Shown here: in pieces, positions 25,001 through 41,839 of the stretch
How the letters are laid out: each line of letters opens with the position of its first letter
Numbering within the stretch: position 1 is the stretch's first letter
Assembly (NCBI GenBank): GCA_030272155.1
Contig: CP126197.1
Span: 4,580,001-4,644,000 of the forward strand
Reading direction: 5' to 3'
Length of the DNA: 64,000 bases
DNA from: Tetradesmus obliquus
Lineage: Eukaryota > Chlorophyta > Chlorophyceae > Sphaeropleales > Scenedesmaceae
Translations under genes and position numbers: made by a program
The notes under the pieces: model-generated
What the model saw: only the letters and a program-made list of their open reading frames with translations
Database searches by the model: none
Told to the model about the DNA's origin: nothing

Positions 25001-25354
25001 GCTTGCTGCATACTTCCAGCAGGTCAGCTCCCGCTGCACTGCTTGCCGGTTTGTTCCTTGTCATCACCCCCGCATGCCCTGCCAATTTAAAGTGTTGTTG
25101 CTGCTCACCAAACCACTTGTTTGCCGTGTTTCTGCACATGTTGCTGCTGCTGTGTCCCAGGCTTTGACTTCAGCAGTGAGGTGCTGAAGCTCAAGTGCTT
25201 GCGGCAGTCTGACCCAGCTGCTTGGAAGGCCATGGTGAAGTACTACCCAGCACGCTGCAGGGCTGCCATGGATGCTGCTGCTGCTGCTGCTGCCATGCCA
25301 GGCGGGGCGCTGGAGCCGCCAGCTGCAGCAGCTGCAGTGGCCAGTAGCAGATAA
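22093..25354 (+). CDS. Secreted/membrane-anchored protein, possibly glycosyltransferase-like
   Basis: Exons 22093-22283, 22400-22502, 22743-22839, 23165-23305, 23619-23827, 24780-24990 and 25161-25354 give 381 residues with consistent phases. The N-terminus is a signal peptide or anchor (ATAVLVLLAMVLGAAAA). The next part (HVCIVIRTYYAHG... LLLVMDNRPFPDL) resembles the start of a nucleotide-sugar-binding fold. RWVVVTNGDNDYDPQFL (about 137-153) looks like a GT-A DXD region, followed by FDYYSRYQRPTGTPC and a Cys-containing stretch (PPCKQNNLSWCQTDLAAVAY). This would fit a Golgi/ER glycosyltransferase, but I do not recognise a named family and the assignment is inference. The last two exons are helical and Ala-rich. 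The donor of exon 6 (24990) was chosen for phase; a longer exon reading to 25022 is possible. Introns 5 and 6 and the 3' end are full of tandem copies. Confidence 0.6.
22872..22990 (+). repeat. Short tandem repeat, 3 copies, in intron 3
   Basis: Unit GATAGACAACTGCAGCGATG recurs near 22881, 22920 and 22965 with small changes. It contains CTGCAG but does not resemble a neighbouring exon. Confidence 0.75.
23878..24175 (+). repeat. Three echoes of exon 5 3' end with donor, period about 113-118 bp
   Basis: The exon end coding DGIMADVVRSRKWK plus the GTGA donor (true donor after 23827) recurs with donors near 23941, 24059 and 24172. The first two copies are close to the exon; the third is diverged. 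Confidence 0.9.
24262..24779 (+). repeat. Four to five tandem copies of an intron-end unit, period about 118 bp
   Basis: Unit contains CTGCTGTGCTGTGCTGTTGCAG followed by GCAGGTGCC...GAGCACGCCCCCTC. Acceptor-like TTGCAG sites lie near 24375, 24495, 24609 and 24728. The last unit abuts exon 6. Every copy keeps the pyrimidine-rich tract and the AG. Confidence 0.9.
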
Positions 25355-25384
25355 GGATCATTTCTATTAGCCCATACCTTTTCG

Positions 25385-25480
25385 CAGCAATGGATAATGG
25401 GGCTGCTGCTGGTGCCACGCCAGGCGGGGCGCTGGAGCCGCCGGCTGCAGCAGCTGCAGTGGCCAGTAGCAGATGAGCAT
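25385..25480 (+). repeat. Echo of the coding 3' end and stop codon
   Basis: Copy of 25290-25358 (CAGGCGGGGCGCTGGAGCCG... AGTAGCAGAT) about 118 bp downstream. Both copies carry an in-frame stop. This shows that the duplication process also hits gene ends, not only splice junctions. Confidence 0.88.
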
Positions 25481-26372
25481 CATCCCTTGTTTATAGGAGG
25501 TTCTGGCAACGGATGCGCAGAGCAGGCAGGTGTGAGGACAGGGATGCTTCAGCTGCAGCAATAATGTGTGAGCTGGAAGTATCTGCAGAAGTAACTGTTG
25601 AGACTGACCGTCTGGGCGTGATGCTGGCTGTCTGCTTCACCCTGTCACTTGTTTGGAGCTTCACTGTGTCATGTTGGTAAAGCCATGAACATGTGTGGAA
25701 TGACTGGTTATGCACATGCAAGGTCTTCACACAGAGCAAGATCGAGTAAGGGGCAAATCCCTCTCAATTTGGTGCCGCGGCCAGCAGTTACGGCATATAT
25801 GGCAGCAAACAGTGATCGTCTATGCAGGATCGGGTGCCGGCTCGCCATTTCAGATTGCTTTGTGGAGCATGTATGCACATCCAAGTGCTGCAGCAACATT
25901 TTGCAGTTCGGTTTGCCTTTGGGGCAGCAGTGCCAGTAGTGCCTGGTGCACATCTTTGCACACTCAAGGGCGTCCACACGTGACGCTGCAAAACAACTTG
26001 ACCTGCATCTGTCAGCCTGTTTCTGTAGCTTTGACTCGCACGTGTTTCCGTCTGCAGATGACACAGGCAGGCGACAGCCTGTGGGCTGGATGTGACAGTG
26101 TGCCAGTACCTCGACGGGTAAACATCGTAGTCGATGTATTGGCGTTGCAAGTCCCCTGATCACAGGATCGAAAATCGTCCGTTTAAAATACAATTGATCT
26201 TGCAGAATCAATAAACCAAGTAGCAGCCCTGGTGTCCGGCAGGCTGACTCGCAGGAAAGTCCAAGGAGGTCGCTCACCTGCATTCTGGGCTCTCGCGACT
26301 CTTCCGCCGCTGCACTCACTATATCTTCAGGTTGAACAACCTCGTGGTGAAGCTTCAACGAGCAGAGCACAT
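25481..26372. other. Intergenic before MYND copy B
   Basis: No supported gene. It should contain the promoter of MYND copy B. A long open frame on the minus strand (25708-26370) has no recognisable domain. Confidence 0.4.
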
Positions 26373-26720
26373 ATGGCCAGCAGCACTGGCAACAGCGCAG
26401 GGGGTCCTACAACAGACCCTGTGCAGACAGCTTCAGAAGCTGCAACGCAGCTCAGTGACTTATGGAAGGCAGTAGCGTATCGCAAGATGCTGCAGCAGTC
26501 TCCTCCTGCTGCCTGGGAAGGCAAGACAGGCGCAGCTGGCAGGCAGACTGTGTCGCTGCTTGAAGCCATACGCACAGGTCTTGCCGCTGCACAGGACAGT
26601 GCAGCAAGCAAACAACAGCTGCTGCAAGGCCTGGAAAAGCAGCAAACCACAAAGCTGATGGCACAGCTGGTTGTGTGGCTGCAGCAGCGGCCAGAAGTCT
26701 ACCTTCAGCAGGCTTCTGAC

Positions 26721-26757
<37 letters not shown>

Positions 26758-27293
26758 AGGCAATCACCCTGTGGACGGCGTGCATGGAGGGCTTGAAGGT
26801 CATGGCTGACCTTCTGGGCACGTACCTGAAGATGCAGCTCAGCGATGCAGTGCCCCATGTGGAGCACTTGGCCATCACCTTGGACAGCGCAGGTGCGAGG
26901 GTCGTGTCTGCAGCTGCTAACCTCAGACAGCAGTGCTGCGAACAGTGTCCGCTGACACACCGGCTGCTTGACAGCACCGACATACTCAGTGCTGTACTCA
27001 ACAAGCTTCTGAGGAGTAGCAGAGTGCCTTGTTCAAGCCCGGCAGATCGCACCACAGGAGTGTGCCACAGCAAAAGCGTGTGTGTTCTGCTGCAGTGCTG
27101 CACTAGGCTGGGAGCTTCAAAGCAGCATGATGCATGGAAACCAGCAAGAGGCATGCTCACTGAGCTGTGTGGCACACATGTGCCTGCTCCACACCACCGC
27201 TGCGCACACGCAGGGCTGTTTGACAGCTGGCAAACCTGCCTGTCAGGCCCGAGCGCCACCCAGGCAGGCAACCACAAGAGCAAGCACCGCCAG

Positions 27294-27340
<47 letters not shown>

Positions 27341-27529
27341 GCAGCAGCTCAGCCTGAGCTTCATGCTAGAAGTCAGCAGTTTGTCGGCCTCACTGTGCAG
27401 CTGCTGGGCTCATATTGTTGCATTGCAAGAAAGAGCAAGCCAGACAGCACCTGTCTTGGTGCGTGCAGCTGTCAAGTCTGGGAGGTTTGCCACGCATTGC
27501 ATGCAGCAAGAAGCACACACAGTCAGCGG

Positions 27530-27561
<32 letters not shown>

Positions 27562-27912
27562 GTGAATGCAGCAAACTGGCCAGGGATGCTGTATGGCTGC
27601 AGCATGTGGCGCTTGATGCGCTCTCGGACGTAATCAAGAGTATCGGCAACAGTGCCAGCAGTACTGCCAGCAGACTTGACATGGTGGCGTGCAGGAGTGC
27701 AATGAACAGCATGCACGACGAGTGGGTGAAAACAGCAGCTGTGCACCAGATGATTGCTGCATGCAGCTTGATGCACCTGCAGGTGCATCAGGCGCCCTCA
27801 CAGCAGCAGCTTGCGCAGCAGCACAGCAATGGCAATGCTGCTGAAAGCAGCAGCAGCAACAGCAGCAGCAACAACAGCGGCAGCGGCGGTGCTCTGGGAG
27901 AAGCACCAACAA

Positions 27913-27952
<40 letters not shown>

Positions 27953-28043
27953 GCCTGCAGCAACAATGTGAGCGCTGGGGAGAGTGCGGCAGGCGGCAGC
28001 AGCGACAGCGGCAGCGGCGGTGCTCTGGGAGAAGCACCAACAA

Positions 28044-28084
<41 letters not shown>

Positions 28085-29559
28085 GCAGCACCCAGCACAC
28101 CTGCCTACCATGCGGCCCTGGTGCATCTGCTGCCAGGGGGCCAGGCATACTTGGCCACCGGGTGCAAGCTGGTTGCAGAAGCAGCAGCTGCAGCAGCTGC
28201 CGAGGACAGGCCTGGCGCGCACCTGCTGCAGCTGCTTTCTTGGATTGAAGCAGCTACTCTGCTGAGCGCAATGCACTTCAGACACTGCAGCTTGTCGTCT
28301 GCACCTGACGGGGCGCACCTGCAGCTGCTTGTGGAGCGGCAGCTGCTTGCAGCAGCCCTGGTTAAGCAGCAGCAGCAGTTGCACGCTAACGCAGCACGAT
28401 CTGAGCACATCGCGTGGATCACGTTTCTGCACAACGGCAACACCATCTTGCTGGGTCACCTCCGGCACATAACAGGCTCGCAGGAGGCCCCGCACGGCCT
28501 GATGCAGCTGCTGGGGGGGCCCTACTGCGCCGCTGCCGCGCGCGCTGGCTGTTCCTGCATATCTGGAGGGCTTCTGGGATGGCGCTGAGCAGGCAGCGCA
28601 GGAGCAGCAGCAGGAATACGATGACTCGCCTGGGGAGCAGCTGTTTGCACTGAGGGCGGCGCTGGATGCGCTTGGGCGCTGCGAGGCACCAGGTGGGCTG
28701 GTGATGGGCTGTGTCCCCGTTGACTCGCATGCAACAGCAGCCTGCATGCATGCATGCAACAGCTTGCCTGAGTCGTGCAGGCATCAGGTGGGCAGGTGGT
28801 GGGCTGCATGCAACCTGCTCAGTGTGCAACCTGTCCAGCGCAAGCTGGCACGCTAGGCAGAGGTACTTATGTGGTGCTGGCGGTATGGGTGACAGAGAGC
28901 GAGCTGCTGCTGCAGCTGCTGCTGAACCCATAAGCAGTTCTGTATGCAGTGACTAGCCGTCACAATGCTTTCAACAGACATTGACAGATCAGACGCGCGT
29001 CACTTCTGCATTTCAGTGACCAGGACAGGCCTACTAAATGGTGCGTCACTGGCACAATCAGGGTGAATATCTTGCCGCTAGCCAGCAGTGCATTGAGTGT
29101 GCCCAGCTGTCTGCAACACTCACGGCTGTATGATGTGTTGATATCTTCACCATTGACATCCCATATGCAATCAATTCACACATCATCCCCACGCGCTTGC
29201 AGGAGCGGCAATCGACACAGCGGCCTGGGCGGCCCTGGTTGACTGCTGCGTGCGCTCTGACCGCTTCGAGGCAGCAGATGTGCTGGCAGCAGCTGAGCTG
29301 CTGCCACTTCTCCGCGGCACAGCAGGCAGCTGCTGGGCCGACTCATCCACCACAAGCGCTGTAGCATCTGCGCTAGTGAGCCTGATGAAGAGGACAGCTG
29401 CAGCCATACATGCAGCAGGTCGGGCGCAGGGCCAGGTCCGTGTGCTGCCTGCTGCAGACAAAGCTGAAGTATCGGCGCGCTGCTTTCCTGCTGCTGTGCC
29501 GCTCATCATGCGCCGCTGCCTGCACGGGCTAGGTGACAGCGCGGCAGTAGCAGCAGCAA

Positions 29560-29594
<35 letters not shown>

Positions 29595-29796
29595 CCACCG
29601 CCAATTGCTGATGGTGACAGCCTGCTCAGCCGGCAGCAACGCAGGGCAAGTGCAGCGCTGATGGCAGTGCTGCTGGTCAGGTCACTCGTCATGCTGGCAG
29701 ATGCGCAGGAGGCAGCAGCAGCAAATGCAGGCAGCACACCTGCTCAGCTGTTTGCCAGGTGAGGCATGGCTGGTGCAGTGCGAGGTGGGGTGTGGG

Positions 29797-29827
<31 letters not shown>

Positions 29828-30748
29828 GGGGGGTTGGTGAGGTGGGGGGTTGCACCAGCAGGCTGCCAAGGGTACACCGGGACTGTGCCTGGAGGCTGTT
29901 TGGCAATCTTGACCTCTCGCTGTAGTGTGTACTCATAGTGGCAGGCGCCAGGGCGTGGGCAATGTAGAACCCCTAAAACCGAAACTATGTTGCGTGGCTG
30001 TGGACGCTAGTACAAGGTCTACGCAACAGCAACAAACAGCAGTAACACACAGACTTCAGCTGTGCTTGAAGACTTGCCACATGGTGATTTGGACACCGTT
30101 CCCTGCAGTACTGTTAGCAGTGTCTCTGTCTGCATCGTCTTATCCACGCATTGAGCCTTTGAACCTCACCCTTTGCTTCTTGCTCCACATGCCTGCCTCG
30201 AACTTGCCACCTCCACAGGTGCATGAATGTCAAGCCCAGCTTCAGAATGAAATGGCACCAGCTTGACAGCTCAAGCACCCTGCCAGCAGCTGCATCTGCA
30301 CTTTTGGATGGCCTCACAGCTGACAAGCATGCGTGGCTAGCGGTGGCGCCAACTCAAAGCCGCGGAGAAACTGTGCACAGCCTGTGGAGAGTATGGCAGG
30401 CTGCGCTGCTGCACATGTTTGGGCAGCTGTACGCAGCTTTGGGGCGGCTGGGCCTGGCTGTTGCTGCTGCAGGGCCTGCTGCTGCAATTGCTGGGCTCAG
30501 CGGCAGCAGCAGCAGCAGCAGCAGCAGGAATGAGCCGGCAGGCAGCGGGCCCGCTGGCACTGCCACTGCAGGCAACACTGCCACCACCACCAGCAGCAGC
30601 AGCAGCAGCACGCCCACCAGCAGGCTGCCTAGGTGGGGCTACCTGCTCCAGCTGCGCAGCTGTGACAGGTGGGCAGCAGCAGCAAATACTTTTGACCAGG
30701 CGTGGCCTGATGTGCCAGGTGCCATCAGATCTGTAGTGCGGCAGCAAG

Positions 30749-30789
<41 letters not shown>

Positions 30790-31089
30790 TCTGACAGCAG
30801 CTCAAGTAGTGCAAGGGCTGCCAGCCTGCAGCAGGCAGTAGACATCGACCAGCTGTATGCAGATGCGCTGCAGCTGTGCAGGGCGCTGGTGGCTGCCGCG
30901 CCGCTGCCGCTGGTGTGCAACAACCCAGGCTGTGCCAACATGTCCGGCTTAAGTGAGACGGCTGCCGCCAGCAAGATGTGCGCTGGGTGCCGCTGCCGCT
31001 ACTGCAGCACTGAATGTGCGAGCGCTGACTGGAAGCGGCACAAGTGTGCCTGCAAGCGCATGGCGGTGGCTGGGCAGGCCTGCAGCTGA
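26373..31089 (+). CDS. MYND zinc-finger protein, copy B
   Basis: Large Ala/Gln/Ser-rich protein with a C-terminal MYND finger (C-x4-C, CAGC, YCSTEC, HKCAC at about 30915-31065). It is probably a protein-interaction or regulatory factor; function is not known. The supported coding blocks are 26373-27967 (start MASSTGNSAG; an intron around 27000-27213 is likely from comparison with copy A), about 28000-28692, 29203-29758 and 30219-31089. The last three join in phase (EAP/GAAIDTAAW and LFAR/CMNVKPSF). Two irregularities stand out. A 131-bp tandem duplication at 27875-28083 changes the frame. A run of seven G at about 28507 makes one base too many compared with copy A, so the frame slips before LAVPAYLEGFW. 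The second looks like a homopolymer sequencing error or a recent lesion. Low-complexity Gln and Ser tracts interrupt conserved helical blocks. Confidence 0.65.
27875..28083 (+). repeat. 131-bp tandem duplication inside MYND-B coding sequence
   Basis: GCTCTGGGAGAAGCACCAAC followed by a CAG run occurs at 27891 and again at 28022. The period of 131 is not a multiple of three, so reading through both copies changes frame. A GTGAGC donor at 27968 lies just after the first copy. Confidence 0.88.
29799..29833. repeat. (GT)n followed by a 23-base G run
   Basis: A short GT microsatellite runs directly into 23 consecutive G (29811-29833) inside a MYND-B intron. The C-rich complement is a likely assembly trouble spot, and the G strand could form a quadruplex. 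Confidence 0.9.
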
Positions 31090-31873
31090 AACAGCTTGTT
31101 GAGGTCGCTATTAAAGTGTTCGGGCTGGAAGGTTTTGCTGGCGGTGCTTGTTGCGTTGTTTTCGGGTCTGCAACTGGTCTGTACAAGTGCAATGCTGTGG
31201 TGATAATGTGGTGACGATGTGCGACCTTATGACGTGCTGTGCTGCAGCACATGCGCTGCAGCTTAGATGGCTCTTTCACCACATGGCTCATTAGTTTCAC
31301 TGCGAATCAGTAAACTGATGTCGATGCGTCTCACTGAGGCTGATTGTTGTATGTGTTGTGTGCCTCGCCAGTGAGCCTTCAAAGGTCAGTCTCATATGTC
31401 GCTCTTGACATGTACTGCATGTGGGAGTGTACATGCGTTGCTGGCTACGATCTTTTCCTGAAGTTCAAGGCGTCTGATCCCTAAGTACATGTATAAGACA
31501 CGCAGCAGCAGCTGACCGCAAATTCGTAGAAGCAAGCAGCTGCGCGCAAGCCTCTCACGTGCGTCTCTCACACATGCAACTGCTGTCTTCAGTAACGGAC
31601 AACCTTAAGTGGACAACACCAATGAATAATAGTAAATGTAGCTTTCTTTGTTTTCGCTGCTGGGATCAGAAGCAGTTTGAAGGCTGCAGCCCAGTTGCGC
31701 GTGACAGTAATAACGAGCATTCTGCTGGACGGCATCTTTCCCGTTGCTCAGGCCAACATATCAGCACATCATTTTCGGTAGACTTTCACGTACAAGACAC
31801 GGATTGATATTCAGTACATTCACAGGAGCACAGAGCCTTTCCCACGAAAACACCTGGACAGCGCGGGAGCGCG
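31090..31873. other. Intergenic, MYND-B to Ser/Pro-rich protein gene
   Basis: 3' region of MYND-B and promoter/5' UTR of the secreted protein gene. No further gene seen. Confidence 0.4.
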
Positions 31874-34619
31874 ATGGGCTCTCAAAGGCGCTGCGCCTGC
31901 GCAGCAGCCGCAATCGTGCTTTTAGTCTGCGTATTTGCATCGAGCAGCCATGCCAGAACACTGGACGACAGCAGCAGGTCGGTTACTCTGTTGCGTTTCT
32001 TGGGTCGTCGTGAACATGCATGCAAACGACAGCAAACAAATATGCTAAATTTATGATGAGTGATCTGTAAACAAAACCAAGTGCGCATGCGAACCCCAAG
32101 CAGTGGATCGACGATTACAGTACATGCACTACACCAAGTAGTGCCCGCAGCAAAAATTGCACTTCCTCAACTTGTGGTGTCCGTCCTGTTGTAATTTGAA
32201 TAACATTGCCTTGCAGAGAACTCTCACTAAACAGACGTGAGCTGCTGGCCACAGAGAACAGCTCACCCAGCAGCAGCAGCAGCGGCGCAGCCAAGAAGCC
32301 CACTGGAACATACAAGAAGCCAGACAGCAGTAAGACCGGCAGCTCAACTAAGCCTGCCTCTTCATCTTCTGTGGGCATCAGCAGCACAGGCAGCGGCAGT
32401 GTGGCTGTGCCATCAGCACCACCCAAGGGCAGCGTATCTGTGCCCTCTGCCCCACCCAAAGCCTCGACTGCTACCCCTGCAGCAGCAGCAGCAGCAGCGC
32501 CAGCAGCAGCAGCAGCGCCATCTGGTCCCCCTGCATGGATGCAGCTGCTGACAGGGCTGAGCAGCTTGGTGCAGAACCTGCCAAGGAGCTCCCCTGCCCC
32601 TGCTTCTGCCCCTGCCAGCACACCAGCAGCCACCAAGTGAGGTCCAGCAGGGTTTATGATAGTTCTGTTCTGTGGGTTTATGATACTTCTGTTCTGTGAT
32701 GTGCAGCAGCTGGGCTAAAGGAACACGGTTGAGAGATTCAAAACATGGGCTGGTTTGAAGCTTTGTGCCAACACAGGCAACAGTAGCAATAGCTGCTGGA
32801 TGCATCTGTACTGCTGTGTTATGCTCACATGTGGCTGTCAACAAGCACTTGTGCAGCCTGGGACAGCATATTCTCATTCCGCAAACTCACCATCTGCTGC
32901 TTGCAATGCCACTTACAACTAACCATATTACTGCGCTGACATAGAAATGCCACTTCGTGTAACTCCCTGCAGGGCAACTCCACCTCCTGCCGCCAGCCCA
33001 CCACCCAGCCCGCCCAGCCCACCACCTTCACCCCCCAGCCCGCCTCCCCCACCCCCTCCCCCTCCTGGCATGACCATCATGGAGGAGTGGATCAAGAACG
33101 GTGAGCAGCAGCAGCAGCAGCAGTAGCAGCAGCAGCTACCTTGTCTTCAGTGTGCTGCAGGGCTTCTGCATGTGTTGGGCATGTGGGTGCAAGTAACAAC
33201 AGCTATCACTGCTTCGCGACAGGCACATGTCGTGATACTGACACAGCCACTTGATGCAACAACTTGCGTTGTGGCTGAAGGCTCAAGTCAGAGTCTGCTA
33301 AAAACAGTTGCTCAACATGCTGCTGATGAGCTCTAGATACGTCTGACAGTCAGATAAAAGTACTGAAGCTGTCACCACTGCTGCTGCTGCTGCCGCAGAC
33401 ACCTGCAACTCCACGATGCTGCCCAACGGCGACTTTGAGGAGAACGAGTGGGAGGACTACAAGATCAAAAACTGGATCAAGGTCAAGGAGTTTGGCTCAC
33501 AGGTGAGCAGCGTCAGGTGGTGAAGCAGCAGCAGCAACAGCAGCAACAGCATCCGGGGAAAGATGGAGAGGCATTGAACGGCACAGGGCAGATGTACAGA
33601 CGTGTTGATTGTTGTTGTTACAGAAGGAGTACGGCTCACAGGTGAGCAGCCTTGTCAGGTGGTGACAGCAGCAGCAGCAGCAGCAGCATAGTTGAGGCCG
33701 GCATGGATGACAGAGCAGTGCAACAGTGCAGCGGCAGCAACAGTGCAGGCTGCAAGTGCCTGTGGTGCTGGCACTATGAGGTGATGCTGACTGGTGTTTT
33801 CGCGAGCTTCATGATAGTGTGCTGCAAGCTCATCAATGCGACATGCACCCTCCGCCAAGCACTTCTGATGTCTGATGTTTTAGTTCCCTGGCTGGCGTAG
33901 CAGCCCGTGACAAGCAGCGAGCATCTGCCGCTGGACCACAGCCACTTTGCAACCTTGGACACTGCACACCCCGCACCAGCGGCCGTCATGCTGTGACTGA
34001 CCCACTGTCGACTGCCATCTGCTTATGTGCCATGCAGGGTGGTGGCATCATCGGCAACGGCTCTGACCCAGGAGCCACGGGCTGGCCTGGCTACCCCTTC
34101 GACAACGAGAACAAATACTTCCGCAGCCAGGCCTTCGGCAACATCGGCTTCGCCCTGGTCAACGAATATGCCATCGAGGTCAACAACACACGCCAAATCC
34201 TGTACTTCGACTGGTACATGGACAACGGCTTCGACTACTGGCTGGTGCCCGACACCATGTCCATCAACGCCAACGCGTCCAACGTCACGTTGCATGCAGC
34301 ACGCGTGGATTTGTACGATTACGATAAGCTGGTGCCTCCTGGCAACATCACGGACCTGGCACAGCAGCTGTTTGACCACTACAACGCGACAGCTGGCCCG
34401 GCGTACCTGGGTACTGCTTTGACCGTAGATGACATCATCAACTTCCCCAACCTGCAGAGCGTTGGCAGCTACGTTCCGCTGGGGCCGTATGTTGGAAAGA
34501 AGGTCATGATCGCGTTCAGATACTCAACGACGGTGTACTACCTCAGCTGGGCCATAGATAACGTTAGTGTGGTGGAGTGTGACGCGTCACTCGGCTTCCC
34601 TATGCACAGGCGGCGGTGA
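31874..34619 (+). CDS. Secreted Ser/Pro-rich protein with C-terminal lectin/MAM-like domain
   Basis: Probable cell-wall or extracellular-matrix protein. Exons 31874-31977, 32217-32636, 32973-33100, 33399-33502, 33901-33984 and 34038-34619 give 473 residues. The N-terminus is a signal peptide (AAAAIVLLVCVFASSSHA). A Ser/Lys/Ala-rich stretch (about 40-175) leads to an SPPPSPPSPPP-type Pro rod (about 177-205), as in algal hydroxyproline-rich glycoproteins. The C-terminal part begins with MLPNGDFEENEWEDYKIKNW, typical of extracellular beta-sandwich domains, and ends with KKVMIAFRYSTT and SWAIDNVSVVEC, the usual closing strands of MAM/choice-of-anchor-like domains. Several NxS/T sequons are present (NNT, NAS, NVT, NIT, NAT, NVS). 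The exon 5 donor (after 33984) was chosen for phase and is weak. The last exon is rich in C-ending codons and free of CAG runs, unlike neighbouring genes. Confidence 0.78.
33618..33690 (+). repeat. Echo of exon 4 3' end with donor
   Basis: GAGTACGGCTCACAGGTGAG repeats the exon 4 end (GAGTTTGGCTCACAGGTGAG at 33488-33507) about 140 bp downstream, including the following GTCAGGTGGTGA and CAG run. Confidence 0.88.
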
Positions 34620-34703
34620 AGCACCAACAATGGCGAGTGACACTGGCAACTGACGCAGTGACCGTGCAGTTGTGGAGCCTTGATGCAGCGCTGATGCCAT
34701 TTC

Positions 34704-34708
34704 TGTAA
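34704..34708 (+). terminator. TGTAA poly(A) signal of the Ser/Pro-rich protein gene
   Basis: TGTAA 85 nt after the stop codon, at a position typical for a chlorophyte 3' UTR. Confidence 0.5.
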
Positions 34709-36124
34709 GGGAGGTATGCGGCAAACACCTTGTGATACCGACTGGGCGGCACACTGTTTTCTGCCTGCCAGGGAGCCATCTGCGCATGCTGCAACATGCA
34801 TGCCAGCAATTCTTTCAACTATTTCATTTCAGACAAGGTCTTAGCACTGTGCTTGGGGTGCAGGTGCATCACGTGGCTGTGGTGGCGCATGTGCTGTCAC
34901 AGCGCCTACCCAGAAGGGCAGATCGCACTGCATGCATGTGTGGTTTTAGCAGCACACTACGACGCTTAGTCGGACGTCCGACGTCGACATGTTTGCGGTG
35001 AATCCACTACTAGCTGCCGTACTCAGCAGGGCACGAGCAGCACTGTGATTTTTCAACAGCCTGCCAGCATTTTTGTGACTCCTGCCTATAGTATCCAGAA
35101 TAGTGTGCTGCACAAGCAAGTGTGTCAATGATTGCAATAAGGCCTAGGTGGACGATCAGAAGGCAGCCAGGTTGCTGTCTGGTGTAGACATAGTGATTGA
35201 TGTGAGATTTGGCTTTCTTGGCGAGATGACTATTGCTATAATGCGGCTGCAGGCGGTAACATAGATAGAACAACTCTGTTGCAACTGCTGCTGGCAACAC
35301 CTCGTACTAGATGCGCAGCTGCCTATGATGCTGCAGCATCAAACGCCATGCAGTAACTACTATACAGCTCAATATATCAACGTGACGATGATGATGATAC
35401 ATGCGCCAACAGTTCCAACAACATAGATTGCTCCACACCAAGCATCCTACATATCCGAAGGAATTGATGAAGCTCTACACCACCACTACAATACTGAGAC
35501 TGTGCAGGTCCACGCATGACCTGAGTGTTCCATTGCATCAGCTTCAGCAAGACACATGTCCCACCTGCTGCAGCTGTGTGCAGTGCACTAGACAACCACT
35601 GGCACAACAACCAATGAAACGGGTGCAACAGAATGCAGAACACCAATCAAATCTGGCTGCCACCTCCAACACACCTACAGGTGGATAGACAGCTCATTCG
35701 AGCTTCCAGATTCCTGTTCTATTGAAAGAAAGTCTGGATGAAAACAAACACACGCAAAAGCACGCTCACACAATCACGATCACATTGCTGACCAGCCAAC
35801 TAACCAACTTGGAGAGAGAGTCATTGCTGAAGTATCCACATGGATAGACACTGCGCATGTCCGACTGACAGTTGATCTTGCGTTGTAATATGCAAACTGT
35901 GCTTGCAAGTTGGGCAAAGCATGTCCCTGCTGTTCCTGTGCAACACTGACGCATGCACAAACATGCATGAAGTCTAAATGCATGCTGCAATTGCCACGCT
36001 ATTCCATCCTCTGTGATCTGACGTACACTACTTCCCTCTACATGCTGGCTGATGTCAGCAGCACTGCCTGTGGCGATAGCTGTAAGCTTGCACATGCAGC
36101 ACGCAACTCCTAGTGTTGAAAGCC
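34709..36124. other. Convergent intergenic region
   Basis: About 1.4 kb between converging genes. It is lower in CAG repeats than the rest, and no conserved frame or RNA gene is seen. Confidence 0.4.
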
Positions 36125-41176
<5,052 letters not shown>

Positions 41177-41839
41177 GTTAGGGGATGTTGCTGGCACCCT
41201 ATCACTGCTTGCTGCTGCTGTACCGTTTGGAGGCCTCGGTAGACAGACAACGTGCGGCTGCAGGTGCAGCTGCACGTAACAGACTGCATCCGGCCCCTTT
41301 TAACATCGCATGCGCTATTTAAAAGCGATGTCCTGGAAAGGATGTCGAGAACAACTCCGAGAGCATAATCGCGGCGCTGCACGTATGCTGAGAGTCACCA
41401 GAAAGCTCTTAATGATTCAAACAATTGTGATCACCATTGAATATCTGGAAGAGACGGCGCAATTGTACGTGTTACAAACTAGGGCGGGTTGCCACTGGTC
41501 AGGTGAGGGTCAAGGCAGCTTCTGATACAGCGTGTGTGAAGCTTATTGTTTTCCGTAAGCCTATACGTGTGTGCTGCAGCAGATCGAGTGGCAGCTCTCA
41601 ACCTGCGCTGCTGCTTGGACCAAAGCGGCTTGGACGTTTTCAGAGGTGTGAACGAGCTGTTAATAAGCTTTTCAGCGAGTTCAAGATACTCCTGGTGCCT
41701 GATCTGGCACTCGAAATCACCCACCTAAATGCATGCTCTTGGCGGACTCTCAGCAGCATTCGACAGGCGCATTTGTATGATTCAAGGGGCGTGCTTGCAG
41801 GTGTAGGAGCTTTCGGCTCAGCAGCAGAGCAGCAGCAGC
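41177..41839. promoter_or_regulatory. Divergent region, flavoprotein / QCR7
   Basis: About 660 bp between the proposed start codons of two diverging genes; it should contain both promoters. No defined element recognised. Confidence 0.4.

Noticed and set aside
25708-26370. 220-residue minus-strand open frame before MYND-B
   Set aside because: No recognisable motif; overlaps the likely promoter of MYND-B.
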